The notes under the pieces: model-generated | Databases searched by the model: none | The model's input: the letters and a program-made list of their open reading frames with translations, nothing else | What the model was told of the DNA's origin: nothing | Shown here: positions 7,286 to 16,002 of the stretch, in pieces | How positions within the stretch are numbered: position 1 is the stretch's first letter | Layout: each line of letters starts with the position of its first letter | DNA from: Aliishimia sp045106335 | GTDB taxonomy: Bacteria; Pseudomonadota; Alphaproteobacteria; Rhodobacterales; Rhodobacteraceae | Direction: 5' to 3' | DNA: 64,000 bases | Assembly (NCBI GenBank): GCA_045106335.1 | Contig: JBGCEM010000043.1 | Span: 1-64,000, forward strand | Program-made: the position numbers and the translations under genes

Positions 7286-8758
7286 ATGTCCGGGCCAACG
7301 CTGCGTCTTATGCTGGATCTACGCCCGGTCGGATATGTTATCGGTCTTTTGGTGACTGTGCTGGGGGCGGCGATGCTGCTGCCCCTTTTGGTCGATATCG
7401 CCGAAGCGCGCGGCCAATGGCCTGTGTTTCTTCAGTCCTCGATTGTGACGATGTTAATTGGCGGGTGCATGGCACTGGCTTGTGCCAATGGGGTGCGGGC
7501 GGGGTTGAGCCTGCAGGAAACGTTTCTTTTGACCACCTCTGTATGGGTCGCGCTGCCGATCTTTGGGGCCATTCCCTTTATGCTGGGCGAAACGGATCTG
7601 CGTGTGGTGGATGCATTCTTTGAGGCCATGTCGGCGCTGACCACCACCGGATCCACAATCCTGAGCGGGCTTGATGACATGTCCAAGGGTCTGTTGCTGT
7701 GGCGCGGGATTATGCAATGGCTTGGCGGGGTTGGGATCATTGTTGTGGCGATGGTGTTTTTGCCAGAATTGCGCGTCGGCGGGATGCAGATCTTCCGCTC
7801 GGAAGGCTTTGATACGATGGGAAAAATCCTGCCGCGCGCAACGGAAATTGCCAGCCGCATTTCCGTGATTTATGTGGGCATGACCCTGGCCTGCGCTGTG
7901 GCTTATGTCATCACCGGGTTGAATGCGTTTGATGCCACTGTCCATGCCATGACGACCATGGCAACCGGGGGGATGGCCAATTTCGATGCCTCTTTTGCGG
8001 TGTTCCCGGCCAGCACGCATTATGTGGCTTGCCTGTTTATGTTTCTGGCAGCTTTGCCATTTGTGCGCTATGTCCAGCTGTTGGGCGGGCAGGTGGAACC
8101 GCTGTGGCGCGACAGTCAGATCCGCGTGTTTTTCTTTATTTTGGCAGGGGTTGTGGCTGCGGTTACGCTAACCTTATGGCAAAATGGAACCGTCCCGGGC
8201 GAGCCCGGCTTTCGCCAAGCGCTGTTCAACGTTGTCTCGATTACCTCGGGCACGGGCTATGCCAATGCGGATTATATGCAATGGGGCAGTTTCGCGGTCA
8301 TGGTGTTCTTCTTTGTGGGGTTGATCGGGGGCTGTGCGGGATCGACCGCCTGTTCGATCAAAGTGTTTCGCTATCAGATCCTGGTCGCATCAATTCGCAC
8401 GCAGTTGATGCGTATTCGCTCTCCCAACGGGATCTTTGTGCCGCGATTTGAAGGGCGGCGGATCAGCGAAGATGTGCTCAGTTCCGTCATGTCGTTCTTT
8501 ATGTTTTTCGTGGTGTCTTTGGGTGTCTTAGCCGTCGCTTTGGGGCTGACAGGTTTGGATTTCATCACTTCTGTGTCGGGTGCGGCGACGGCGTTGGCCA
8601 ATGTCGGGCCGGGCCTGGGGGATCAAATTGGACCCGCGGGTAATTTTGCGGGGCTGAATGATACGGCCAAGTGGTTGCTTAGTTTCGGGATGCTCTTTGG
8701 GCGGCTGGAACTGATGGTGGTGATGACCATCTTGACCATACAATTTTGGAGAGCGTGA
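7286..8758 (+). CDS. trkH: TrkH-family potassium uptake protein
   Basis: A 490-residue membrane protein of the TrkH/KtrB superfamily, the channel subunit of K+ uptake. Four pore repeats are visible through their filter motifs: ALTTTGSTIL, TMATGGMANFDAS, SITSGTGYANAD and ALANVGPGLGD. NAD-binding partner TrkA is not in the window. The ATG start lies 37 nt after the previous gene. Its TGA stop is followed directly by the ATG of the decarboxylase-like gene, so the two are probably co-transcribed and translationally coupled. Confidence 0.92.
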   Translation: MSGPTLRLMLDLRPVGYVIGLLVTVLGAAMLLPLLVDIAEARGQWPVFLQSSIVTMLIGGCMALACANGVRAGLSLQETFLLTTSVWVALPIFGAIPFMLGETDLRVVDAFFEAMSALTTTGSTILSGLDDMSKGLLLWRGIMQWLGGVGIIVVAMVFLPELRVGGMQIFRSEGFDTMGKILPRATEIASRISVIYVGMTLACAVAYVITGLNAFDATVHAMTTMATGGMANFDASFAVFPASTHYVACLFMFLAALPFVRYVQLLGGQVEPLWRDSQIRVFFFILAGVVAAVTLTLWQNGTVPGEPGFRQALFNVVSITSGTGYANADYMQWGSFAVMVFFFVGLIGGCAGSTACSIKVFRYQILVASIRTQLMRIRSPNGIFVPRFEGRRISEDVLSSVMSFFMFFVVSLGVLAVALGLTGLDFITSVSGAATALANVGPGLGDQIGPAGNFAGLNDTAKWLLSFGMLFGRLELMVVMTILTIQFWRA

Positions 8759-10378
8759 ATGAAACGGCCCCTAGGTGCGCAGTTGTCGCATATGTTGAAA
8801 GCGCGCGGTGTAACCCATGTGTTCGGCATTCCCGGTGTTCATAACCAAGAACTCTATCGTGGAATTGAAGAGGCTGGGCTGATCCATGTGCTGGCGCGTC
8901 ACGAGCAGGGCGCGGGCTTTATGGCCGATGGCTATGCGCGCGCGACGGGCAAGCCGGGGGTGGCTTATGTGATTACGGGGCCGGGTCTGTGCAATATCAT
9001 GACGCCGCTGGGGCAGGGCTATTCGGATTCTGTGCCGATGCTTGTGATTGCGTCTTGTTTGGACGAAGTCGCCGCGACGAAAGGCCAATTGCACCAGATG
9101 CTGGACCAGCAAGCAGCGGCAGCGTCGGTCTGTGAATGGGCCGAAGAGGCCCGCACGGCACAGGCAGCCTATGCGCTGATCGACCGGGCTTTGGCGGAAT
9201 TCAAAACAGCACGCGCGCGGCCTAAGTTGGTGCAAGTGCCGATTTCAGTGCTGGAAGGTTTGGCAGATCCCTTTGCAGAAGGTGCGACAGAAATCACCCA
9301 CGCCGCCCGCGTGGATGCATCGGATATCATGCAGATGGTGCAGGCATTGACGCAAGCCGAACGTTCCATCGTGATCTTTGGGGGCGGTGCTTCACAGATC
9401 GGCGATTTGGGCAACGTGCTGTTGGATAAAACCGGGGCCTTGGGCTTTGTGACCTATGCCGGGCGCGGTGTCGTGCGCGGCGATCATCTGCAGTTTCTCG
9501 GCAGCACTCTGGCGCGCCCGAGCAGTGCGCAGATCTTGGCCCAGGCGGATTTGGTGGTTGTGTTGGGCAGTGAATTGGCCGAGGTCGATCTGTGGCGGCG
9601 TGACTTGGGTCATAGCTGCCCGATGATCCGTGTGGATCAGGACCCGGTTGTTCTAAGCCAAGCCCAGGCCGGGCCCGTTACAGCAGTGCAGGGGGAAGTG
9701 TGCGAGGTCATCACGCAAGTGAACGCTGCGCTGGATAGGGCACCACCGACGAAAGGGTGGTCGCATCTCAATTCAAGCAGGCAACGCGCAGCCTGGCGTG
9801 CGGAAATTGACGCAGAACGCCCCGGGATCTTGCCGATCGTCGAGGCACTTAAAGCCTGCTTGCCACCCAAGACAATGATTTATTCGGACATGACTCAATT
9901 TGCCTATGCCGCAAAAGAGCTATGGGACATGGACTTGCCCTTGCATTGGCACCACCCGACGGGCTTTGGCACTTTGGGGTATGCGACACCCGCGGCAATC
10001 GGCGGGGCGGTGGCGCGTCCTGGGCAGCCGACCTTGGCCATTATCGGCGATTATGGCTTTCAATACACAGTTCAGGAACTTGCGACAGCTGTTGAGTTGG
10101 GGTTAAGCCTGCCGATCTTGTTGTGGGACAATGGCAAGTTGGGCGAGATCGAAGCCAGCATGGTGCGTGCACAGATCGCGCCGAATGCAGTGATTCAGCG
10201 CAACCCCGATTTCCTAAAACTGGCCGAGGCTTACGGCGCCGATGCGCGTTATCCGCGTTCGTTGGATGATCTGCAACGAGATGTTCGCCAGGCCTTTGGC
10301 GCACATCGCCCGACGCTTATTCGGGTCACCCCCGATATAGCCAGCCCCGCGACAAAGCGCGTCAGTCCCAACAATTGA
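8759..10378 (+). CDS. Thiamine-diphosphate-dependent enzyme, probable 5-guanidino-2-oxopentanoate decarboxylase-like
   Basis: A 539-residue acetolactate-synthase-like enzyme. The N-terminal Pyr domain has the catalytic glutamate in ARHEQGAGFMADGYARATG and the FGIPGVHNQELY opening. The central domain has IVIFGGGASQIG. The C-terminal PP domain has the ThDP motif GDYGFQYTVQELATAVELGL ending in WDN. The layout fits the branch that includes AruI-type 5-guanidino-2-oxopentanoate decarboxylases of arginine breakdown, but benzoylformate or oxalyl-CoA-type relatives are not ruled out, and no other arginine gene is near. It begins immediately after the trkH stop and overlaps the convergent gene's 3' end by 17 bases. 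Confidence 0.8.
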   Translation: MKRPLGAQLSHMLKARGVTHVFGIPGVHNQELYRGIEEAGLIHVLARHEQGAGFMADGYARATGKPGVAYVITGPGLCNIMTPLGQGYSDSVPMLVIASCLDEVAATKGQLHQMLDQQAAAASVCEWAEEARTAQAAYALIDRALAEFKTARARPKLVQVPISVLEGLADPFAEGATEITHAARVDASDIMQMVQALTQAERSIVIFGGGASQIGDLGNVLLDKTGALGFVTYAGRGVVRGDHLQFLGSTLARPSSAQILAQADLVVVLGSELAEVDLWRRDLGHSCPMIRVDQDPVVLSQAQAGPVTAVQGEVCEVITQVNAALDRAPPTKGWSHLNSSRQRAAWRAEIDAERPGILPIVEALKACLPPKTMIYSDMTQFAYAAKELWDMDLPLHWHHPTGFGTLGYATPAAIGGAVARPGQPTLAIIGDYGFQYTVQELATAVELGLSLPILLWDNGKLGEIEASMVRAQIAPNAVIQRNPDFLKLAEAYGADARYPRSLDDLQRDVRQAFGAHRPTLIRVTPDIASPATKRVSPNN

Positions 10379-12098
10379 CCAACACAGTTACGTCGCGCGC
10401 CAAAGCGGTGATGTCTTCGGGGGCCATCGGCGCTTGGCTGGCTGTGCTGTCCGAGACCACACCAATCTCACCTAAAACGGCTTGAACGGTCTGCGCGTTG
10501 ATGGCGAAATTCACTTCACGCGGCAGTTGCCGCCCGGTGGTTGCGCGCGTCGCTAAAATTCCCATCACAGCGCCTGCGCTGTCAAAGACAGGACCGCCCG
10601 CGTCGCCGTCCAAGCTTTCGAGAGACAAGCGCAGCAATGAGTCCTCGCCCTGCAAACCCCGAACATCGCTGACCTGGCCAAAGGTCACGGTCGGTGCCCC
10701 TAAAACGCCTTCATAGCTGAAACCAGACAAAGCGGCCTCTGATTGTAGGCGGGGGGGATTTTGGGCGAATTTTGCGATGCGGCGCGGGGTGATATCCGCA
10801 TCCGGTGTCAGAACGGCCAAGCCCAGGTCGGACTTTAAGGCCGTCACACTGGCTTGCGTGCTGTCATCCAACGTCACACGGGCACAGCCCTGAACGGCTT
10901 CTTGGGTGGTCACGACTGTGCCGGAGATGTTCACAAAAACGCCCGAACGCGACAGCTTTGGTTTACGCACTTGCAGCCCTGCGATCAGATCAACGGCTTG
11001 CGTGGTGTCGTCGCTCCAGCTGGGATCCAGCACACCGTCGATGCGTTGAAAACTGTCACGCATTTTCTGCAAGACGCGTTTGCGGCGGTCTTCGTCTCCG
11101 GCAGGCCAGACCAGCGTAAAGCCTTTGATCTGCCCGTTGTTCAGCTCGGCCTCGGTGTGACTGACGATGGTGTCATTCTGTCCGATTAACAGAAAAGAAT
11201 TGCGCCGCCGTTCGCGATTGCCGTCCAGCGGTACGATTTCCAGCGTTTGCATAATGTCATACAAACCAAACAGCGCAGATTGGCCCCCGCTTTGGCTGAT
11301 CAACAGCACTTGCGCGCCCAAATCATTTGATGCGGTGAAATTGGCAAACGGGTATTCATAGCCGTCTGCCTGCACGACCCCCAAAGGAATCTGCATTTCG
11401 ATTCCTGCCGCATCGTCACGCACAACTTGAAGATCCATCCCCTTAAGGACGGCATTATATTGATCAAGCAGCATGGCGCGCTGTTGGGTCGTTAAGATAC
11501 CCGTTGTCTCAAACCCATTCGCGGCCTGCCAATCTGACATAGATGCACGCGTGCCACGCCCAAAAGATCCATCAATGGCTGCGTTATAATATCCAGCCCA
11601 CTGCAACGCGATTTGTAAATCTTCCCGTTCTCCGCGACTTAACGCTTGTTCGCTGCGTCGTGCTTGCGCGGGGGTTTCATCGCCAGCAGGCTGCGGAACT
11701 GGCGTTGTTTGGATGTTTTGTTCTGGGGCGGGCTGCAACGTTTGGTTTTGGTCCGTTGCTCCGATTGGCCAAAACTGCTGTCCGTATGTATTTGAAAACG
11801 CGATATAACTGTCGCGCGGGATTAAGCGTTGGCTGCGATAGGACTGCAACACTTGGTTGGCATCTGCAGGCGTATAAGGCCCCAAAGCAATCGCGTACCA
11901 CGAATTTCCAATGCGAAATCCGGACACGTCTTCTAACTCTTGAGCATAGGCATTGGCCCGGGATTGCGCCGTTGCAAGTGTCGGATGTGCCTCGATCTGC
12001 ACCCATACAAGCGCTTGCGCCACCGCCCCAAAGACGCCAATCCAAGTCGACGCACACGCCAACACACACGCCATTGCCCAACGTCGCAGCACACTCAT
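10362..12098 (-). CDS. Secreted SPOR-like / peptidoglycan-binding protein with inactive trypsin-like domain
   Basis: A 578-residue exported protein with a signal peptide ending near residue 27 (FGAVAQA). Residues ~28-110 resemble a SPOR domain. Residues ~175-240 match PG_binding_1 (ALQWAGYYNAAIDGSFGRGT). The C-terminal half looks like an S1C trypsin fold but lacks catalysis: the serine motif is GDAGGP (Ala at about residue 500, codon GCG at 10601-10599), and the histidine position reads VTTQEAVQGC where active enzymes have a HVV-type motif; the aspartate segment SDLGLAVL remains. ATG 12098 is chosen for its GGGGA site and signal peptide; the frame opens to 12251. It probably binds septal or other peptidoglycan. 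Confidence 0.8.
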   Translation of the reverse strand: MSVLRRWAMACVLACASTWIGVFGAVAQALVWVQIEAHPTLATAQSRANAYAQELEDVSGFRIGNSWYAIALGPYTPADANQVLQSYRSQRLIPRDSYIAFSNTYGQQFWPIGATDQNQTLQPAPEQNIQTTPVPQPAGDETPAQARRSEQALSRGEREDLQIALQWAGYYNAAIDGSFGRGTRASMSDWQAANGFETTGILTTQQRAMLLDQYNAVLKGMDLQVVRDDAAGIEMQIPLGVVQADGYEYPFANFTASNDLGAQVLLISQSGGQSALFGLYDIMQTLEIVPLDGNRERRRNSFLLIGQNDTIVSHTEAELNNGQIKGFTLVWPAGDEDRRKRVLQKMRDSFQRIDGVLDPSWSDDTTQAVDLIAGLQVRKPKLSRSGVFVNISGTVVTTQEAVQGCARVTLDDSTQASVTALKSDLGLAVLTPDADITPRRIAKFAQNPPRLQSEAALSGFSYEGVLGAPTVTFGQVSDVRGLQGEDSLLRLSLESLDGDAGGPVFDSAGAVMGILATRATTGRQLPREVNFAINAQTVQAVLGEIGVVSDSTASQAPMAPEDITALARDVTVLVNCWD

Positions 12099-12269
12099 AC
12101 CCGGCATTCCCCAAAACAAACGGATTGATCTTTCATACCCGCATATAATGAGATTCCCCTTAAAAGACCATGCAGCAAAACCAAGCCGATAGACGGCGCG
12201 ATGCAATTGACCCGAACGGGTGCGCCGCATAGGTAGGGCGCGCAGAGTCACCCCAGCATGAGGCCCCTT

Positions 12270-13205
12270 ATGTCACACAAGCCCCCGCGTTCGTTTCAGG
12301 AGATTATCCTGCGGTTGCAGAGCTATTGGGCCGCCAAAGGATGCGCAATTCTGCAACCATATGACATGGAGGTCGGGGCGGGGACATTTCATCCGGCCAC
12401 AACTTTGCGTTCTTTGGGCGGTAATCCATGGGCTGCCGCCTATGTTCAGCCCTCGCGACGTCCAACAGATGGGCGCTACGGCGAAAACCCGAACCGTTTG
12501 CAGCATTATTACCAATACCAGGTGCTGATAAAACCTAGCCCGCCGGATCTGCAGAATCTTTATTTGGGATCTTTGCAGGCGATCGGCATCGATATGGATC
12601 TGCACGATATCCGCTTTGTTGAGGACGATTGGGAAAGCCCGACCTTAGGGGCTTGGGGATTGGGCTGGGAAGTGTGGTGCGATGGCATGGAAGTGTCACA
12701 ATTTACTTATTTTCAACAGGTTGGCGGACATGATTGCCATCCCGTTTCGGGCGAGTTGACCTATGGGTTGGAACGGCTTGCCATGTATATTCTGGGTGTG
12801 GATCATGTAATGGATATGCCCTTTAACGATCCGGACGCGCCGATTGCCCTGAAATATGGCGATATCTTTAAACAAACCGAAGAAGAATACGCCCGCTGGA
12901 ATTTCGATGTGGCCAACACAGATGTGCTGCTGCGCCATTTCGAAGAGGCCGAGACCGAGTGCAAAACAATCCTGTCGCTCGAACACACAGATCCCAAGAC
13001 CGGCAAACGCATCATCATGGCGCACCCGGCCTATGATCAGTGTATCAAAGCGTCCCATATTTTCAATCTGTTAGACGCACGCGGTGTCATTTCCGTCACG
13101 GAACGCCAGTCCTATATCGGGCGCGTGCGCGCACTGGCCAAACAATGCGCGGACGCTTTCGTTCAGACGCCTATGGGTGGTTGGCAGCCGGAGGATGCAG
13201 CTTGA
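12270..13205 (+). CDS. glyQ: Glycyl-tRNA synthetase alpha subunit
   Basis: The 311-residue catalytic alpha chain of the heterotetrameric bacterial GlyRS, which charges tRNA-Gly. It shows the invariant AILQPYDMEVGAGTFHPATT class II motif, YVQPSRRPTDGRYGENPNRL, and the GWEVWCDGMEVSQFTYFQQ segment. ATG 12270 (MSHKPPRSFQ) follows a TGAGG at SD distance; ATG 12258 adds only MRPL and cannot be excluded. It overlaps the DUF6446 gene start and is in an operon with glyS. Confidence 0.95.
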   Translation: MSHKPPRSFQEIILRLQSYWAAKGCAILQPYDMEVGAGTFHPATTLRSLGGNPWAAAYVQPSRRPTDGRYGENPNRLQHYYQYQVLIKPSPPDLQNLYLGSLQAIGIDMDLHDIRFVEDDWESPTLGAWGLGWEVWCDGMEVSQFTYFQQVGGHDCHPVSGELTYGLERLAMYILGVDHVMDMPFNDPDAPIALKYGDIFKQTEEEYARWNFDVANTDVLLRHFEEAETECKTILSLEHTDPKTGKRIIMAHPAYDQCIKASHIFNLLDARGVISVTERQSYIGRVRALAKQCADAFVQTPMGGWQPEDAA

Positions 13206-13726
13206 ATGGTAAAATCGTCGGGAGCGTTATCTTGATTGCCGGGGCGGTCGCAGGGGCTGCGCTGTATTATCTACAGGTGTATGGATTTTATACGGATGTC
13301 TCGACAACCGGGCCTAAGGACGTTCAGCTTGTTTCGGTGGTGTCAGACGCGCCAGAGCCTATTTTATTCAAGGAATTTCAGGCCATTGACGCGGAAAGTT
13401 CACCCATCCGTTACCGCGCCTGTTTCCGCACTGATATGAGCCTGTCGATGCTGAGCGAAACCTATGTCGGGCTCGACGCCGAGGCACCGCGCAATGCACC
13501 CCATTGGTTTGAGTGTTTTGATGCTGAAGCCATTGCCGCCCAGATTGATGCCGGCACAGCCCTGACCTTTCTGGGCCAAAAAAACGTACATTACGGCGTT
13601 GACCGGATCGTGGCCATCACCGAAGACGGGCGCGGCTATGTCTGGCACGAACTCAATGAATGCGGCACCAAAGCCTATGACGGCACAGTGGTGGGCGAAA
13701 CGTGCCCCCCATTGGAAAGGAATTAA
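13202..13726 (+). CDS. DUF6446 membrane-anchored protein
   Basis: A 174-residue protein with one N-terminal membrane anchor (GSVILIAGAVAGAALYYL) and an exported domain with a few cysteines (YRACFRTD, WFECFDAE, NECGTKAY, GETCPP). It matches the small protein usually found between glyQ and glyS in Rhodobacteraceae (DUF6446); its function is not known. The start is TTG at 13202, overlapping the glyQ TGA (TTGA) and preceded by GGAGG, so translation is coupled to glyQ. Its TAA is two bases before the glyS ATG. Confidence 0.8.
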   Translation: MNGKIVGSVILIAGAVAGAALYYLQVYGFYTDVSTTGPKDVQLVSVVSDAPEPILFKEFQAIDAESSPIRYRACFRTDMSLSMLSETYVGLDAEAPRNAPHWFECFDAEAIAAQIDAGTALTFLGQKNVHYGVDRIVAITEDGRGYVWHELNECGTKAYDGTVVGETCPPLERN

Positions 13727-13728
13727 CG

Positions 13729-15804
13729 ATGCCTGATCTGCTGATCGAACTCTTTTCCGAAGAAATCCCTGCGCGCATGCAACAACGCGCCGCCCAGGAC
13801 TTGAAAAAACTCATGACAGATGGGCTGGTCGAAGCCGGGCTCACCTACGCAAGTGCGGGCAGCTTTGCCACGCCACGCCGCTTGGTACTGTCTATCGAAG
13901 GGCTATTGGCGCACAGCCCCGCGACGCGCGAAGAACGCAAAGGTCCCAAGGCGGACGCGCCAGTCAAAGCGATTGAAGGCTTCCTGCGAGGGGCTGGCAT
14001 AACCCGCGATCAAGTCGAAGAGCGCGAGACCCCCAAAGGCAATGTGCTGTTCGCGGTGATCGAAAAACCGGGCCGCGCGGCCTCAGAAATTGTGGCTGAA
14101 ATCCTGGGCAAAACGATCCGCAATTTCCCGTGGCCCAAATCCATGCGCTGGGGCAGCGGCAGCTTGCGTTGGGTGCGCCCGTTGCAGTCAATCCTATGCA
14201 TTTTGTCTAACGAAGAGGGCGCACAAATTGTGCCGCTGGAAATCGATGGGATTGTCTCGGGTGACACTACGGAAGGGCACCGCTTTATGGCGCCGGGGCG
14301 ATTTTCCGTCACAAATTTCGAGGATTACAGCACGAATCTTAAGCAAAAATACGTTGTCTTGGATGCCGAAGAACGCGCGCAGATGATCTGGAATGATGCC
14401 ACCAACCAAGCCTTTGCAAACGGGCTGGATGTCGTGCCGGATCCGGGCTTGTTGACCGAAGTCGCTGGCCTCGTTGAATGGCCCTTTGTCCTGATGGGGC
14501 AAATTGGCGCTGATTTTCTGGATTTGCCTGCAGAAGTGCTGCAAACCTCTATGAAAGAACACCAAAAATTCTTCTCAGTCCGCGACACGTCAGGGCGAAT
14601 CGTGAGGTTCGTCACCGTCGCCAACCGCGAAACTGCCGACAACGGCGCAACAATCTTGGCGGGAAATGAAAAAGTTCTGTCCGCACGGCTGTCCGACGCG
14701 AAATTCTTCTGGGAAAACGATCTGCGCGTCGCCACATCAGACATGTCCACCTGGACCGACGCCCTGAAAAACGTGACCTTCCACAACAAACTGGGCTCAC
14801 AATCAGATCGCATCGACCGCATTGCGGCTTTGGCGCGCGATCTGACATCAATAACGGGTGCGGACCCGGACAACACAGAACAGGCCGCGCGATTGGCAAA
14901 GGCAGATCTTAGCTCTGAAATGGTGTATGAATTCCCAGAACTTCAGGGGCTTATGGGGCGATATTACATCAAAGCTTCAGGTGCAGTTGACGCCGTGGCC
15001 GCAGCCGCCCAAGACCACTACTCCCCCCTTGGCCCCTCTGACGATGTTCCCACAGCCCCAATTTCCATCGCCGTCGCGTTGGCCGACAAAATCGACACGC
15101 TTACCGGATTCTGGGCCATCGACGAAAAACCAACCGGCAGCAAGGATCCCTTTGCCCTGCGCCGTGCGGCCTTGGGTGTGATCCGCTTGTTGCTCGAAAA
15201 TAATCTGACGGTCTCTTTGCAACCTTGGTTTGACAAAGGCTTAAAAGTCAACGGCCTGGACACACCCAATGAGCAGACCCTCAGCTTGCTCAGCTTTCTC
15301 CATGACCGCCTCAAGACCTATCTGCGCGATCAAAATATCCGCCATGACATCATCAACGCCTGCATCGCCATGCCAAACAATGACGATCTGAACAAACTCG
15401 TCAACCGAGCCCGTGCACTCAGCGAAATCTTGAAAACAGAAGACGGCGTAAATCTGATCCAAGGCTTCAAGCGCGCCAACAACATCCTGACCCAAGCGGA
15501 AACAAAAGACGGGGTGGAATATTCCTACGGCGCAGACGTCAAATGGGCTGAAACCGACGAAGAGCGCGCCTTGTTCGAAGCCCTGGATGCCGCCGAAAAG
15601 CAGATCACCCCCGCAATGAAAGCGGACGACTTTGCAACAGCCATGACTGCCATGGCCACTCTTCGCGCGCCCATAGACGCGTTTTTCGATGCAGTCATGA
15701 TCAACGCAGACAACGACACAATACGTCGCAACCGCCTTAATCTCCTCAGTCGGATCCGGAACACCTGCGGACAAGTCGCTGACTTGACCAAAATCGAAGA
15801 CTAG
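13729..15804 (+). CDS. glyS: Glycyl-tRNA synthetase beta subunit
   Basis: The 691-residue beta chain of heterotetrameric GlyRS, which carries tRNA-recognition and HD-like domains. It begins MPDLLIELFSEEIPARMQQR, typical of the family, has MRWGSGSLRWVRPLQSI, and ends with an anticodon-binding DALR-type region. ATG 13729 follows GGAAAGG; a 13702 start is upstream in frame but lies inside the DUF6446 gene. The end is followed by repeat copy B. Confidence 0.95.
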   Translation: MPDLLIELFSEEIPARMQQRAAQDLKKLMTDGLVEAGLTYASAGSFATPRRLVLSIEGLLAHSPATREERKGPKADAPVKAIEGFLRGAGITRDQVEERETPKGNVLFAVIEKPGRAASEIVAEILGKTIRNFPWPKSMRWGSGSLRWVRPLQSILCILSNEEGAQIVPLEIDGIVSGDTTEGHRFMAPGRFSVTNFEDYSTNLKQKYVVLDAEERAQMIWNDATNQAFANGLDVVPDPGLLTEVAGLVEWPFVLMGQIGADFLDLPAEVLQTSMKEHQKFFSVRDTSGRIVRFVTVANRETADNGATILAGNEKVLSARLSDAKFFWENDLRVATSDMSTWTDALKNVTFHNKLGSQSDRIDRIAALARDLTSITGADPDNTEQAARLAKADLSSEMVYEFPELQGLMGRYYIKASGAVDAVAAAAQDHYSPLGPSDDVPTAPISIAVALADKIDTLTGFWAIDEKPTGSKDPFALRRAALGVIRLLLENNLTVSLQPWFDKGLKVNGLDTPNEQTLSLLSFLHDRLKTYLRDQNIRHDIINACIAMPNNDDLNKLVNRARALSEILKTEDGVNLIQGFKRANNILTQAETKDGVEYSYGADVKWAETDEERALFEALDAAEKQITPAMKADDFATAMTAMATLRAPIDAFFDAVMINADNDTIRRNRLNLLSRIRNTCGQVADLTKIED

Positions 15805-15820
15805 CCACAGGGCGATGCTT

Positions 15821-15877
15821 TTCACTTAGCAAATAAACTCCGGGGGGAGGCCCTAAGGGCTGATGGGGCAGAGCCCC
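15821..15877 (+). repeat. Dispersed intergenic repeat, copy B, with GC hairpin
   Basis: The core at 15821-15840 matches copy A except for one A fewer in its A-tract. After 24 bases comes a GGGGC (15865-15869) / GCCCC (15873-15877) hairpin. It lies just after glyS, in the same orientation as copy A. Confidence 0.7.
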
Positions 15878-16002
15878 TGGCTGCATCACAAACATCACCT
15901 TGCGAGGGTTAAGCTTTTGGCGGACGATGTAACGCTTGCGTGACACGGTTTTCTGCCTATTCTGCGATCAATCCAAAATGCCGCAGCGCAGAAAGTTTAG
16001 AA

